From an uncultured Anaerobiospirillum sp. (GTDB lineage: Bacteria; Pseudomonadota; Gammaproteobacteria; Enterobacterales; Succinivibrionaceae), in contig CALXOW010000004.1 of the NCBI GenBank assembly GCA_944390115.1, forward strand, positions 1 to 64,000: a stretch of DNA of 64,000 bases, written 5' to 3'. Shown piece after piece: positions 9,005 through 19,693 of this stretch (position 1 is its first letter; each line of letters starts with the position of its first letter). Made by a program: the position numbers and the translations under genes. The notes under the pieces are model-generated. The model did not search any database. It was not told where the DNA came from and was given only the letters and a program-made list of their open reading frames with translations.

Positions 9005-11440
9005 TTATTTGGAATTGAGCGTAGTGCCGTGCGCGTTGTTGGCAGCCTCCTGCTGTTGGGCTAAGGCATCTTCTTGCTCTTGCTGCTTACGCTGTGCCTC
9101 TTGCTTGAGCATATCAGCAATGCCGATGTCTTGGGCAACGAGCTTGGAGGGCTCATCGCTGGCCCTATGCTCCGGGGTCATGTACTTGAGATCAAAGGCG
9201 GCCGCTGGAATTGGGCGGTCATAGTAGAAGCCCTGCGCCAGATCGCAGTCGATCGTCTTTAAGAACTCGACATCCTCGTTGCGTTCCACGCCCTCGACCA
9301 CGGTACGAATGCCCATTTCCTTGGCCAGCTTCGAGAGCACGCGCAAAATCATGTGATTGCGCTTGATCTGCTCTGGGTCGTCGGCCATCAAGAACTCGCG
9401 GTCGAACTTGATCTCGTCGATATCCAGGCCCGCCACGATGTTGAGCGACGAGTAGCCCGAGCCAAAGTCGTCCAAGGCGATCGATAAGCCTAAGGCCTTG
9501 AGCTCCTTAATGTGGTAGTTGAGCTCCTCCACATTGTGGGTGGCCAGATCCTCCAGTACCTCAATCACAATGTACTTTGGTGGAATGTTGTACTTTTGCA
9601 GGATCGCACGCAGCTTGTCGGTGTAGCCCTTTTGGAAGATTAAGAGCTTGGTCTGGTTGATCGAGAAGTAAATCGGGTTAATGTTATTGTCGAGGTAGTA
9701 ACGAATCTTCTGGCAGGCCTTGTCGAACATATAGAGGTCGAGCTCGGTGCAGAAGCCGTTTTGCTCAAAGAGCGGAATAAAGTCGTTAGGATAAACGATG
9801 ACATCGCTATCAGAGATCCAACGTACCAGGGCTTCGGCCGCGTAGACCTTGCCGCTCTTGAGGTCAATCTTTGGCTGTAAGAAGAGCTTGAACTCTTCCT
9901 TTTCCAGGGCCGCACGCATGCTCTTTTCGATGCTGTGTAAGAAGGCTTCCTTCTTGTAGGCATTCTCATCGTAGAAGCGCACCGCGTGGGTGTAGGTCTT
10001 GATAATCTGCTTCTTGGCAAATTCGGCGCGGGCCACAATCTTATCCGGGGTCATATCCGGATAGGTAAAGGCGACACCGGCGTACATGACAATCGGGATC
10101 GAGGAGACCTTGGAGTTGATTATCGAGACGCAGGTATCCATCAAGGTGCGGACCTTGGTGTCAACGTCGTTCTGCTTGTTCGAGTCGATAATGATATAGA
10201 ACTGGTCGACCTCGTGGTGGCAGAACATCACGATATTGAGATTGTCCTTTTGGGCACGCAGCACTTCAGCGATCGTGCACAAGAGCTCATCGGCTTGCTG
10301 CTCGCCTAACATCTCTTGGATATAGCTGTAGTCGTGGATATTGAGCGAGACTACGGCATAGCTGCGCGATGAAGTGCTCTTATAGTCGAGGTGCTCAAAC
10401 TCTAAGATGAACTTAGGATAGTTGTAGCACGAGGTAATTGGGTCGTAGTGCGCGATCAAGAGCTGGGTGCGATAGCTGCGCTTCATGCTAAAGAAGAGGT
10501 AGATCGCGATAAAGATGCAGATCGCTAAGATGACGCTGACCGATAAGATGAGCATGCTCAAGGACTTGTAGTAAGGGCTTGAGCTGATCTCATTGCTGCT
10601 TAAAGTGCACAGATACCAATTGGAGAAGCCCAGTGGCGTAATAGTAATGAGGTAGCTGTGATCGGCGATTTCGCACTCAACCGACATTGGGCTGCTCGAG
10701 ACTAAGCCCATCTTGATGTGGTCGAGGGTGAGCTGGTCAAAACCGGCAAAATCAGCAATATTCTTGGTCGTGGATGGAATGACGCTGTTTAAGCCACGCG
10801 AGAAAATTTGGCCCGAGGAGGTAGCCATAAAGGCATCCACGCCTTGGTTGACCAGGGCTAACTGTTCTAAAGTCTTATCAAAGCTAGCTTGGCTAACTGC
10901 ACCAGAGAGCGCACCGATGACTTTGCCTTCATTGGAGAAAACCGGGGCGACATAGGTCACCATATCAGCGCCAATGGTTGGCGAGTAGTAAGGGGCAGAT
11001 ACGGTGGAGTGGCCGAGCCAAGCTGAGGACACGGCCAGCTTGACCTGTGGCGGCAGGGCGCTATAGGAGGAGTCAGTCTTCACTCCGGTCAAGGAGATTT
11101 GCTCGCAGCTGCCATCTAAGTACCAAAAGCCTACGACCTCAAAAGGCACGTTGTCTTGGCCCACCCGGTGGTAGGAATTGACGAGATCATTGCCCGACTT
11201 GGTGAACATGGCCAAGGTGCGCAAGGTCCGAAGCTCTGATTGTGCCTTGCGTTTTAAGTTAGTACCGTATTCGGTGACGGTGGCCTCTAATTGATCGGCA
11301 TTGGAGCTGGTGTAGACATAGGAGACGATCTTGAAGGTGGCGATCGCAAAGGAGATTAAGAGGATGACACTGATAAGCGAGATCGCAGCGACTTTGCGCA
11401 GTTCTTTTTGGAGTTTGATTTCACTGATGTAACTGACCAT
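9005..11440 (-). CDS. Membrane sensor with degenerate GGDEF and intact EAL domain (c-di-GMP phosphodiesterase type)
   Basis: The 811-residue protein begins with a transmembrane helix near residues 18-38 and then has a periplasmic dCache-like sensor region of about 260 residues. A second helix near 305-330 leads into GGDEF-like and EAL domains. The GGDEF signature reads HHEVD, so cyclase activity is not expected. The EAL domain keeps AEALVRW, DDFGSGYSSL and VVEGVER, so it should hydrolyse or at least bind cyclic di-GMP. A glutamine-rich tail of about 40 residues closes the protein. I start at ATG 11440, which has AGGG just upstream, rather than at the in-frame ATG at 11491. The sensor may link an external ligand to motility, in keeping with the flagellar cluster in the same window. 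Confidence 0.9.
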   Translation of the reverse strand: MVSYISEIKLQKELRKVAAISLISVILLISFAIATFKIVSYVYTSSNADQLEATVTEYGTNLKRKAQSELRTLRTLAMFTKSGNDLVNSYHRVGQDNVPFEVVGFWYLDGSCEQISLTGVKTDSSYSALPPQVKLAVSSAWLGHSTVSAPYYSPTIGADMVTYVAPVFSNEGKVIGALSGAVSQASFDKTLEQLALVNQGVDAFMATSSGQIFSRGLNSVIPSTTKNIADFAGFDQLTLDHIKMGLVSSSPMSVECEIADHSYLITITPLGFSNWYLCTLSSNEISSSPYYKSLSMLILSVSVILAICIFIAIYLFFSMKRSYRTQLLIAHYDPITSCYNYPKFILEFEHLDYKSTSSRSYAVVSLNIHDYSYIQEMLGEQQADELLCTIAEVLRAQKDNLNIVMFCHHEVDQFYIIIDSNKQNDVDTKVRTLMDTCVSIINSKVSSIPIVMYAGVAFTYPDMTPDKIVARAEFAKKQIIKTYTHAVRFYDENAYKKEAFLHSIEKSMRAALEKEEFKLFLQPKIDLKSGKVYAAEALVRWISDSDVIVYPNDFIPLFEQNGFCTELDLYMFDKACQKIRYYLDNNINPIYFSINQTKLLIFQKGYTDKLRAILQKYNIPPKYIVIEVLEDLATHNVEELNYHIKELKALGLSIALDDFGSGYSSLNIVAGLDIDEIKFDREFLMADDPEQIKRNHMILRVLSKLAKEMGIRTVVEGVERNEDVEFLKTIDCDLAQGFYYDRPIPAAAFDLKYMTPEHRASDEPSKLVAQDIGIADMLKQEAQRKQQEQEDALAQQQEAANNAHGTTLNSK

Positions 11441-12015
11441 ATCTACCCTGCGTCTCGAAGTGCAATGAATGGGGACTGGTGCCAAGGACAAGCGTAAGCC
11501 TTAAGGACAGCGTGTGCCGCATCGATAAGGCATCTGTGCGCCGCTTGGCGCAGTGGAAAGTTGATTAGTTTCAGACCCCTAACCCTACGAATCAGCTCTG
11601 ACCTTACCGTGATATCTAGTTAGGATATCTAGCAAGTGCCGGTCTAAGCCGACTTTCATAGCGATTATACCTAGGCCCGGTGTGTTAACTGTGATGTAAG
11701 TTTGGAAAATCGCGATTGGTGCCACAAATTCGACAAAAATAGGGCGCAATATGGGTGGAACTTGTGCTAAATAAAATTATTGCCTCATATTGGTGCAATA
11801 AGACGCTGGAGAAAAATCGGAGCACAGAGCGCCCCGCGCCGTCACAGATCGAAGCCGAAATCGGCCGCAAGCTCCAGCCAGACGACCGTGCGCGGGAATC
11901 GGCACCTAGAGCAAGCAGAGCTCTGCGTGCACAGGAAAAGAGGCGTGAGTGCGGCAAATTCCATAATCCGGCAGCACCTTGGTGCTGCATTATGGTGCAA
12001 AGTGTACCTTAACAA
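11441..12015. other. Non-coding spacer with direct repeat and large hairpin
   Basis: No gene is supported here. GATATCTAG occurs twice at 11611-11619 and 11624-11632, upstream of the EAL-domain gene, and could be a regulator site. A strong hairpin spans 11961-11995: arms CCATAAT and GCAGCACC pair with GGTGCTGC and ATTATGG, with a 3-base bulge and TT loop. It has no T-run and is not an obvious terminator. Short reading frames across it look like chance. Confidence 0.5.
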
Positions 12016-12043
12016 ATAGGCCAGCCCCGAGGGGCTGGCCTAT
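12016..12043 (-). terminator. Rho-independent terminator of the AI-2E-family gene
   Basis: A perfect 13-bp stem, ATAGGCCAGCCCC with its complement, has a very short loop and is followed on the minus strand by TTTGTT. It sits about 25 bases past the stop codon of the gene ending at 12067. Confidence 0.8.
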
Positions 12044-12066
12044 CAGCAGCTCATAGAGCTGAGCAG

Positions 12067-14418
12067 TTAGTGGAAGGGCCGACGGCGGCTTGGACGGCGC
12101 CGAGGTGGATCGGCGAGCATCGTGCCCTTAGCTGTGTGTACCGACACTAACTGGGTGCGCAGCGTGTGCTTAGGCTCTTGCGGCTCAAAGCCCGCACTGC
12201 GTGACACTACCGTGTGCACAATCGGGGCAGGCTCACGGTGCGGGCGCTCCGGACGCAGCACTTGGTAATCAAGGTTGCTGCGGCGCGTTTTACCGCGCAC
12301 CGGCTTTGCTCCTTGCGGCTTGAGCTTGGACACGAGGCGCGAGCGCTCCTTGCGGCCTGGTGCGCTGTCAGAGTTCGCAGGACGCTCGTGCTTGCGCTCA
12401 CGGCGGGCTGGGCGAGCGCCCTTGCTCGCCGGACGCTCACGCGGGGTAGTAGCCGCGCGCTCACGCTGGGCCGGAGCCTGGCGCTTATCGTTGGCCGGGC
12501 GCTTGTCAGCAGACGTACGCTGGTCGTTAGCTCCACGCTCACGCGGTGCTACTTCCTTACGCTCAGGCGCGGCTTCTGGTGGCGTTTGCGCCGACTTGAG
12601 CTTCTCGGGTGGCAGCACTGGTGCCTCTAAGGAGCCTTCGAGATCATCTAATTGATCAAATGAACCAATCGCTTGGGCGACGGCACGTGCTACCAAGTTG
12701 TGGCGCTTGGCGGCGTCGGGATCGCGCGACCCTAAATCAAAGCGCTCTTGCGCACGCAGAGCGCGGACTGTTGCACTCTGCCCTAAGTGCTTAAACGGTG
12801 GAATATCCGGCTGTTGTGGGGCCGGAGCCTTAGGGCTGAGCGTCCACTGGGCGCCGCCATCTTGAGCGGGCACAACTGCACTCTTAGCTTCAGGCTGAGC
12901 CGCTGGAGCACTCTTGGTCTCGGGCTGAGCCGCGCTCTTAGCGGCGCTCTGATTGCTCTTAGGGGCACTCTGAGCGTTCTTAGTCTCTGGCTTGGCGCTT
13001 TGAGCTTTTGCTGCCGCCTTAGGTTCTGACTTAACAGCTGGGGTCGCCTTAGACGGAGTGGTCTTAAGGTAAGCTGGCGCGGCATTTTGCGCCGCCCGCA
13101 GCTTGGCGCCTTCGCGCTTTTCTTGCTTGCTTTGGGCCTTAGCGCTCTTGAAGTTCTTGGCCTTAGGCTGCTCTAAGTGCGGATTAGGGCGCTTAGCGTT
13201 TGGAGTTACCGTCTGAGCTGGGCTAGCGGCAGACTGAGTTGGCTGTTCGGCCGTTGGGGTGGCATTTGGGGCCGACTCGGCCTTGGCGCGCTCGTCCTTG
13301 GAGGGTGCGCTTGGGATGACGCGGCGCTTGAAGCGTTCGGTTAAAGAGGTGCCACCTGGATTATTGGAATCTGGGTGGTGCTTGCGCTTAGGGCTGGAGA
13401 CGATGCCGTGCTCACTGTCGCCAATGATGTATTGGTTCACGAACATCTCTAAAAAGAGCAGGAACATCGCGACCAGTAGTGGACCGAAGATCAGGCCCAT
13501 AAAGCCGAACAGCGGCAGACCGGCAATCACACCGAAGATAGTGATGAGCGGGTGGGTATTGGCCAGGCGCTTTTGCACGACCATGCGCAGCACATTGTCA
13601 CATTGAGAAATGATAAGCGCGCCGTAAGCTACCAAATAGATAGCGGGCATCAGACCATGTTCAAAGTACTGCAAGATAGCAAGCGGAATCCAGACCAGCA
13701 TCGAACCTACGATTGGAATCATCGAGGCAAAGCCGGTCAAGGCACCGAACTCGATCGGGCGATTGACCCCGCATAAGCTGTAGCCGATAGCGGCGACGCC
13801 ACCTTGGATGATAGCCAAGAGAGGAATACCAATGGCGTTGGAACGCACAATGGTGCTGACCTTGGAGATCACCAAACGCTTGTTGGTATCGCTAAAAGGC
13901 AGGCAGCGGGCGATGGTCTTCTCCATCTTCATGCCACCGGAGAGCAAGAAGAATAAGAGCAAGATCGCGGTGAAGAGGTTGATGGCGGTGTTGTTGATGC
14001 CGCTCATGAACATATTCATGATGGCCGTGGCACGCGCGGTCAGGAAGGAAATAGTGCGATCGCTGGCGATCTCAAGGCCGGTCTTCTGCTCTAAATAGGT
14101 AATGGTATCGGTGTAGCGCTGGATGATGTTTTGGATATCGAAGTCGACATTTTGCACTGCGTCGATGAGGTACCACAGGATAAACGACAAAGGCACCATG
14201 ACAAAGCAGGTGACCGCCAAGGTGATAATCCAAGGCGCCATACCACGGGAAAAGCGCGTGCACAGGTAGAGGTTGGTGCGGCGCAGCAACAAGTAGAGGG
14301 TGACAGCACCCAAGGCGCCGTTTAAGAAAGGTAAGGCCTCGTAAAAGAGAAGGCCGCCAATAATCAAAATGAGACCTAATAAGGTCCACTCAAAATAGCG
14401 TTCGCGTGTCGGGCTCAC
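12067..14418 (-). CDS. AI-2E family transporter with long disordered C-terminal tail
   Basis: Residues 1 to about 335 form the usual AI-2E/PerM/YdiK membrane domain with seven to eight helices; the motifs GFASMIPIVGSMLVWIP and PLFGFMGLIFGPL are visible. The remaining 450 residues or so are low complexity, rich in Ala, Lys, Pro, Arg and Gln, and very basic toward the end, which is far longer than normal for the family. I chose the GTG at 14418 because TTGAGG lies six bases upstream and the hydrophobic region starts right after SPTRERYFEW; the longer frame to 14571 adds an unlikely leader. The family includes permeases of signalling molecules and cation/proton antiporters, so the substrate is open. 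The tail might bind nucleic acid or the cell wall; that is speculation. Confidence 0.8.
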   Translation of the reverse strand: MSPTRERYFEWTLLGLILIIGGLLFYEALPFLNGALGAVTLYLLLRRTNLYLCTRFSRGMAPWIITLAVTCFVMVPLSFILWYLIDAVQNVDFDIQNIIQRYTDTITYLEQKTGLEIASDRTISFLTARATAIMNMFMSGINNTAINLFTAILLLFFLLSGGMKMEKTIARCLPFSDTNKRLVISKVSTIVRSNAIGIPLLAIIQGGVAAIGYSLCGVNRPIEFGALTGFASMIPIVGSMLVWIPLAILQYFEHGLMPAIYLVAYGALIISQCDNVLRMVVQKRLANTHPLITIFGVIAGLPLFGFMGLIFGPLLVAMFLLFLEMFVNQYIIGDSEHGIVSSPKRKHHPDSNNPGGTSLTERFKRRVIPSAPSKDERAKAESAPNATPTAEQPTQSAASPAQTVTPNAKRPNPHLEQPKAKNFKSAKAQSKQEKREGAKLRAAQNAAPAYLKTTPSKATPAVKSEPKAAAKAQSAKPETKNAQSAPKSNQSAAKSAAQPETKSAPAAQPEAKSAVVPAQDGGAQWTLSPKAPAPQQPDIPPFKHLGQSATVRALRAQERFDLGSRDPDAAKRHNLVARAVAQAIGSFDQLDDLEGSLEAPVLPPEKLKSAQTPPEAAPERKEVAPRERGANDQRTSADKRPANDKRQAPAQRERAATTPRERPASKGARPARRERKHERPANSDSAPGRKERSRLVSKLKPQGAKPVRGKTRRSNLDYQVLRPERPHREPAPIVHTVVSRSAGFEPQEPKHTLRTQLVSVHTAKGTMLADPPRRRPSRRRPFH

Positions 14419-14699
14419 AGTTAGCCTCAAGGAGCAGTGGAAGGGATGGTGATCCCCAATCGACAGGATAATGCAGCGCCCCAGAACAGGGACACGGTGA
14501 GCAGAGCTCCCGCACGGGAGGATGCGCTCCCCAACAAAAAGGGAAATAGGGAGCAAAGGGCTTGGTGACAAGCCTGGTGTAGAGACACCAACCTAAGAGC
14601 TTTCTCTGCACTAAGGTGCTCAAGCTTGGCGATGCTAAAAGCACGCCGCTACTAATGCACGTAGTGTCAAAAGCGCTTAGGGTGGGGCATCTGAAGGCA

Positions 14700-14745
14700 C
14701 GCCTGCCCGAAGGCAGGCGGCCTGAAGGAAGAAGATCGCTTCTTT
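14700..14745 (-). terminator. purB: Tandem hairpins after purB
   Basis: On the minus strand, AAGAAG-CGAT-CTTCTT followed by CCTTC comes directly after the purB stop codon. It is followed by an 8-bp stem CGCCTGCC closed by a UUCG-type tetraloop at 14700-14719. Neither has a long T-run, so termination may be partial. Confidence 0.4.
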
Positions 14746-14746
14746 G

Positions 14747-16117
<1,371 letters not shown>

Positions 16118-16205
16118 TTACCTCAAGCAAGGTGTGCGAAGAAGAAAATAAAAACTGATGAACCAAGGCAGACCGGCTTGGACCAATACTGGCTAGCCTT
16201 GGTAG

Positions 16206-16296
16206 CGGGCTTGGCCCTAGGTCGGGCTTAGCTCAGGTAGCGAGCTTGGCCCAAGTAGCGGGTCTAGCTCGGGCTTGGCCCTAGGTCGGGCTTAGC
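16206..16296. repeat. Decayed tandem repeat between hflD and purB
   Basis: An identical 27-bp segment beginning CGGGCTTGGCCCTAGG occurs at 16206-16232 and 16270-16296. The sequence between them is made of related GTAGCGGGCTTGGCC-like blocks. The second copy runs into the last codons of hflD, so the repeat has overwritten or extended the 3' end of that gene. Confidence 0.7.
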
Positions 16297-16957
16297 CCTG
16301 GTATTGACCGGACAAGATGGCGCGGGCGCACTCTAAGATGTCCTTGTAGCGGAACATCAAGGAATAGCGCTTACCACCCATTTGATGCCATAAGAGGCTG
16401 GCGCGAATGCCCGATAAGAGCAGGGCGCGAATCATTTCCTGAAATTCAGTGCGGCGCAGGTAGCTCTCTTCGCCGTAGATGATAAGCTTAGGGAAATTAG
16501 GAGAAATCAAGTTCGAGTAAATCTTGGAGTAGAGCTTGATAATCTCGTAGTCTAAGAGCACCGTGTTGTCGCTGTTCTCGTAGTTTGGATGCAGGCTCAA
16601 GACCTGGTCGCGCAGCTTATCGACCTCTTGGTCTAACTGCGTGAAGACCATATTTTGCTTTTCGAGGTTGCCTTCCAAATTGATGATGCTAAAGGCAATC
16701 TTGATCAGCTCAGCATTCTTAGGCTGGGCGGCCTCTTTTGGGTAAAGCGAGGTCAAAAGCTGATTTAAGCCCGAAGTTAAGCGCTTCGGCTCGTAGATGT
16801 CTTCGATCTTTTGCGGGTTGGTGATGATGAGGGCGCGCATTAAAGGCGCAATCTCATTTTCATCGACGGCACCGAAGCGGGCGACGCGTTGAATTTGAGC
16901 GGCCGATTGGAACAGCGCCGCAAGCGCAATGGTTTCGCAATAGGTATCAGAAGCCAT
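16292..16957 (-). CDS. hflD: High frequency lysogenization protein HflD homolog
   Basis: This 221-residue, mostly helical protein is the counterpart of E. coli HflD, a peripheral membrane protein that in E. coli counters phage lambda CII; its housekeeping role is unclear. The start at 16957 (MASDTYCETIALAALFQSAA) has an excellent GGGAGGTGATT ribosome-binding site. The conserved N-terminal AALFQSAAQIQRVA and C-terminal QMGGKRYSLMFRYKDIL match the family pattern. Position between mnmA and purB is exactly that of E. coli. Its last codons lie within an intergenic tandem repeat. Confidence 0.88.
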   Translation of the reverse strand: MASDTYCETIALAALFQSAAQIQRVARFGAVDENEIAPLMRALIITNPQKIEDIYEPKRLTSGLNQLLTSLYPKEAAQPKNAELIKIAFSIINLEGNLEKQNMVFTQLDQEVDKLRDQVLSLHPNYENSDNTVLLDYEIIKLYSKIYSNLISPNFPKLIIYGEESYLRRTEFQEMIRALLLSGIRASLLWHQMGGKRYSLMFRYKDILECARAILSGQYQG

Positions 16958-17011
16958 AATCACCTCCCAGGGGCCAACAAAGAAAAAGCACAAAAAGACA
17001 CAAGAACGAGC

Positions 17012-18202
17012 CTACTTAATCGGTGCCTCAATAATGGCACCGCCCAAGCAGTCAGCACCGCGATAGAAGACCACTGATTGGCCCGGCGCGATGGCAGCAA
17101 CAGGTTCGTCAAAGGTAACCTTGAGCATCGATCGTGGAGACTCTCCTGATAGTGAGTGCAGCACGCGCTCAACCGTACATTTTACATCAGGCTGGCGATA
17201 GCGGACCTTACAGGTACAGCTAAGCGGTAGCTCATTATCACTAGGGCCGTCGACAATCCAGGTTTCGGCGCTAGCCCACAGGCCTTGCGCAAAGAGCGCT
17301 GGATGGTTGTGGCCTTGCGCCACAATCAAGGCATTGCGGCTCATGTCCTTATCGACCACGTACCAAGCCTCGCCCGTGCCCTCGGCGCTGCCGCCGATGT
17401 GCAGGCCTTTACGCTGGCCAATAGTGCAGTACATAAGGCCAGGATGCTCGCCTACCACCTTGCCTTCAGTGGAAATAATCGGGCCTGGTGTGGAGGCATC
17501 AGGCAGGAAGTCGTGTAAGAACTTGTTAAAGCGCTTCTCGCCGATAAAGCAGATACCGGTACTGTCCTTCTTGGTGGCCGTGGCAAGACCGCGCTCCTTA
17601 GCCATCGCACGTACCGTCGGCTTAGTTAAATGGCCGACTGGGAATAAGACCTTATTAAGCTTGCCTGGGCCAATAGCGTGCAGGAAGTAGCTTTGGTCCT
17701 TATTGCCATCCTTGCCGCGCAAGAGGTGCGCCGGAGCGTCAATTCCGCCATCAAAGCTGCGCAGACAGTAGTGGCCGGTGGCGATAAAGTCCGCATCGAG
17801 CACCTGAAAGGCATAGTCTAAGAAGGCCTTAAACTTGATTTCCTTATTGCACAGGATGTCAGGATTAGGGGTACGACCGGCGCGGTACTCGCTCAAGAAG
17901 TTCTCAAAGACGCGATCCCAATACTCAGCGGCAAAGTTGATCGTCTTAAGCTCGATGCCGAGCGTCTGACAAACGGCCTCAGCGTCTTTGCGGTCCTCAG
18001 CGGCAGCGCAATAGCTTGCGGTATCGTCCTCTTCCCAATTCTTCATGAAGAGGGCGGTGACCTTCATCCCTGCTTCCTTGAGCAGCGCAGCAGACAAAGA
18101 CGAGTCCACGCCGCCGGACAGGCCCACGACGACATGCTTGCCCTGGAGGGAGTCGTACGGGATTTGGTCGGAGAAAACGTGATCGGCACTAAAGATCGCC
18201 AT
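17012..18202 (-). CDS. mnmA: tRNA 2-thiouridylase MnmA
   Basis: MnmA adds sulfur to U34 of tRNA-Lys, -Glu and -Gln, using sulfur relayed from cysteine by the Tus proteins. The ATP-pyrophosphatase P-loop GLSGGVDSS is near residues 28-36. The two catalytic cysteines are seen in [13 protein letters not shown] and [15 protein letters not shown]-terminal beta-barrel follows. The 396-residue protein is somewhat longer than E. coli MnmA (368), mostly through its N-terminal extension. The start codon overlaps the nudJ stop (TAATG), which indicates translational coupling; hflD starts 54 bases downstream. Confidence 0.96.
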   Translation of the reverse strand: MAIFSADHVFSDQIPYDSLQGKHVVVGLSGGVDSSLSAALLKEAGMKVTALFMKNWEEDDTASYCAAAEDRKDAEAVCQTLGIELKTINFAAEYWDRVFENFLSEYRAGRTPNPDILCNKEIKFKAFLDYAFQVLDADFIATGHYCLRSFDGGIDAPAHLLRGKDGNKDQSYFLHAIGPGKLNKVLFPVGHLTKPTVRAMAKERGLATATKKDSTGICFIGEKRFNKFLHDFLPDASTPGPIISTEGKVVGEHPGLMYCTIGQRKGLHIGGSAEGTGEAWYVVDKDMSRNALIVAQGHNHPALFAQGLWASAETWIVDGPSDNELPLSCTCKVRYRQPDVKCTVERVLHSLSGESPRSMLKVTFDEPVAAIAPGQSVVFYRGADCLGGAIIEAPIK

Positions 18203-18666
18203 TACGCGCGCACCTCAGTGATGCACGAGAGCGGCAGCTTCTGGCCCTTGAAGTAATCGTCGAAGTTGTAGCCAATCAGGCGCGTACGCCACATGGCACG
18301 CTGAGCGTAGATTTCGTCGCGGCTGTACCACTTGATAGCTTGGATCTTTTGGTCAGGATCGGCCACGCGCACCAGGCTTGGGTTGTGATCCTTTAAGTGA
18401 GCGGCAAAGGTAAAGCGGATAATGGTCTCGTAGTCCTTAACGTAGTCGTAGATGCCGACTAAGTGGTCGAGTTCGACCTCACAGCCGCACTCTTCTCGGC
18501 CCTCACGCAGCGCGGCCGCGATAATGGACTCTTTAGCCTCAACGTGACCTGCGATGGTACCAAAGCACAGTTCACCAGTTTCTTGGAACTCTTCGACCAT
18601 CAAAAAGCGGCCTTCATGCTCAATGATCAAGGCCACGGTCAGATAAGGCTTAAAACGCTCGGACAT
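18202..18666 (-). CDS. nudJ: Nudix hydrolase NudJ (phosphatase)
   Basis: The 154-residue protein carries a full Nudix box: [20 protein letters not shown] followed by CG, matching GX5EX7REUXEEXGU. E. coli NudJ hydrolyses nucleoside tri- and diphosphates and thiamin pyrophosphate precursors. The start at 18666 gives [16 protein letters not shown], the family-typical opening; the frame open to 18798 is not used. It is the first gene of the nudJ-mnmA-hflD-purB cluster, a gene order shared with enterobacteria. Confidence 0.92.
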   Translation of the reverse strand: MSERFKPYLTVALIIEHEGRFLMVEEFQETGELCFGTIAGHVEAKESIIAAALREGREECGCEVELDHLVGIYDYVKDYETIIRFTFAAHLKDHNPSLVRVADPDQKIQAIKWYSRDEIYAQRAMWRTRLIGYNFDDYFKGQKLPLSCITEVRA

Positions 18667-18751
18667 GTCTTGCCCCCACCAAACCAAAAAACAAATTAGC
18701 GTGCCACGCGCAAACAGCAAAAGCCGCCTCGTGGTTGCAGCTAAAAGCGGA

Positions 18752-18760
18752 ATTTTATCA
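18752..18760 (-). promoter_or_regulatory. Extended -10 promoter of the nudJ-mnmA-hflD-purB cluster
   Basis: The minus strand reads TGATAAAAT here, an extended -10 element (TGn + TAAAAT), 86 bases before the nudJ start codon. The -35 region is poor, which extended -10 promoters tolerate. Confidence 0.4.
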
Positions 18761-18930
18761 GATTGATCCCCATTTGAAAATGTGCGCCGAATCAGCAAAG
18801 CCCTTATTTGGTGATTGAAATAACAAAATCCAGCTCACATGCTTGCAATTTGTGCCAGTCTTAAGATTAGCCCGCTCGGTTAAAATGGACTTGTTTTTTC
18901 TTGAATCTGATGCCGGTTGAGGATAGGCTT

Positions 18931-19320
18931 ATGATTATTGATTCCACTTCCGCAGCAGCCGAGGCAAGTCCTGAGGTGGTAGCTGCTACCTTAGGTGAGC
19001 CCAGTGCGATCTTAGAGCAAAGTATTGACAGCTCTGAGCAAATTGACGCGTTTGACGAGATTTTGCAGCGCTTTGAGCAGAACACCTTAACCGAGCGTGA
19101 TAAGGGTACGGCCTTTGAGCTGTTGGTGCGCGATGTGTTAAGCCAGGCTCAACCCTGGTGCGATCAATTCATTAAGGTGCAGACTTACGCTGAGTGGGCC
19201 AAAGAGCACAAAGAGCTCACCGGGGGCGATGCGCGAGACACGGGCGTAGACTTAGTTGCAACTAGCCTAGATACATTAGAAAATATAGAAAATAGAGCTA
19301 CCCCCCCCCCATTTAGATAA
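18931..19320 (+). CDS. Type ISP-like restriction-modification enzyme, N-terminal fragment (phase OFF)
   Basis: The start at 18931 has GAGG eight bases upstream. Residues 40-115 carry the first half of an Mrr-like PD-(D/E)XK nuclease: KGTAFELLVRDVL, a TYAEWAKEH segment and the catalytic-aspartate strand DTGVDLVAT. The frame then enters a run of ten C and ends nine bases later as PPPFR-stop. The missing QxK half of the nuclease (AIQCKFYGRE) is encoded right after the tract in another frame, so this 129-residue product should be inactive. It is best read as the beginning of the 1774-residue enzyme whose remainder ends at 24256. Confidence 0.8.
   Translation: MIIDSTSAAAEASPEVVAATLGEPSAILEQSIDSSEQIDAFDEILQRFEQNTLTERDKGTAFELLVRDVLSQAQPWCDQFIKVQTYAEWAKEHKELTGGDARDTGVDLVATSLDTLENIENRATPPPFR
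19301..19310 (+). repeat. Poly-C tract (10 C) inside the restriction-modification gene, phase-variation switch candidate
   Basis: Ten consecutive C lie between the D and QxK catalytic motifs of the nuclease domain. With 9 or 12 C the upstream and downstream frames join without interruption; with the 10 seen here translation stops at 19320. Confidence 0.8.
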
Positions 19321-19693
19321 ACAAAATGTTTATTATACGGCTATTCAATGCAAATTCTATGGCCGTGAGCAGTATATTCCCAAGGCTCAAGTTGACTCCT
19401 TTCTCTCATTCTTAGGTCGTACCATTCCGGGCACCGAGACGCCAATCTTCAGAGAAGGCTTTTTCGTCTATACCGGCAAGCTCTCGGAACATGCCGAGAA
19501 CCTGCTCCTGTCCAACGACAAGCACGTCACCACTTTAAGCCACTCCGAGCTGGAGGAGGCTAACCTCGACTGGAAAGGCTATCTGAGAACCGGTGAGCTC
19601 AAGCTCACCCACCGTGTTCTGCGCCCGTACCAGCGAACAGCTTTAGAAAACGTCATTGAAGGCTTCAAGCACCACGCACGCGGCAAGCTCATT

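Noticed and set aside
12214-13085. Several overlapping Arg/Leu/Ala-rich frames on both strands
   Set aside because: They are shadows of the low-complexity tail of the AI-2E-family gene, where GC-rich repeats suppress stop codons in all frames.
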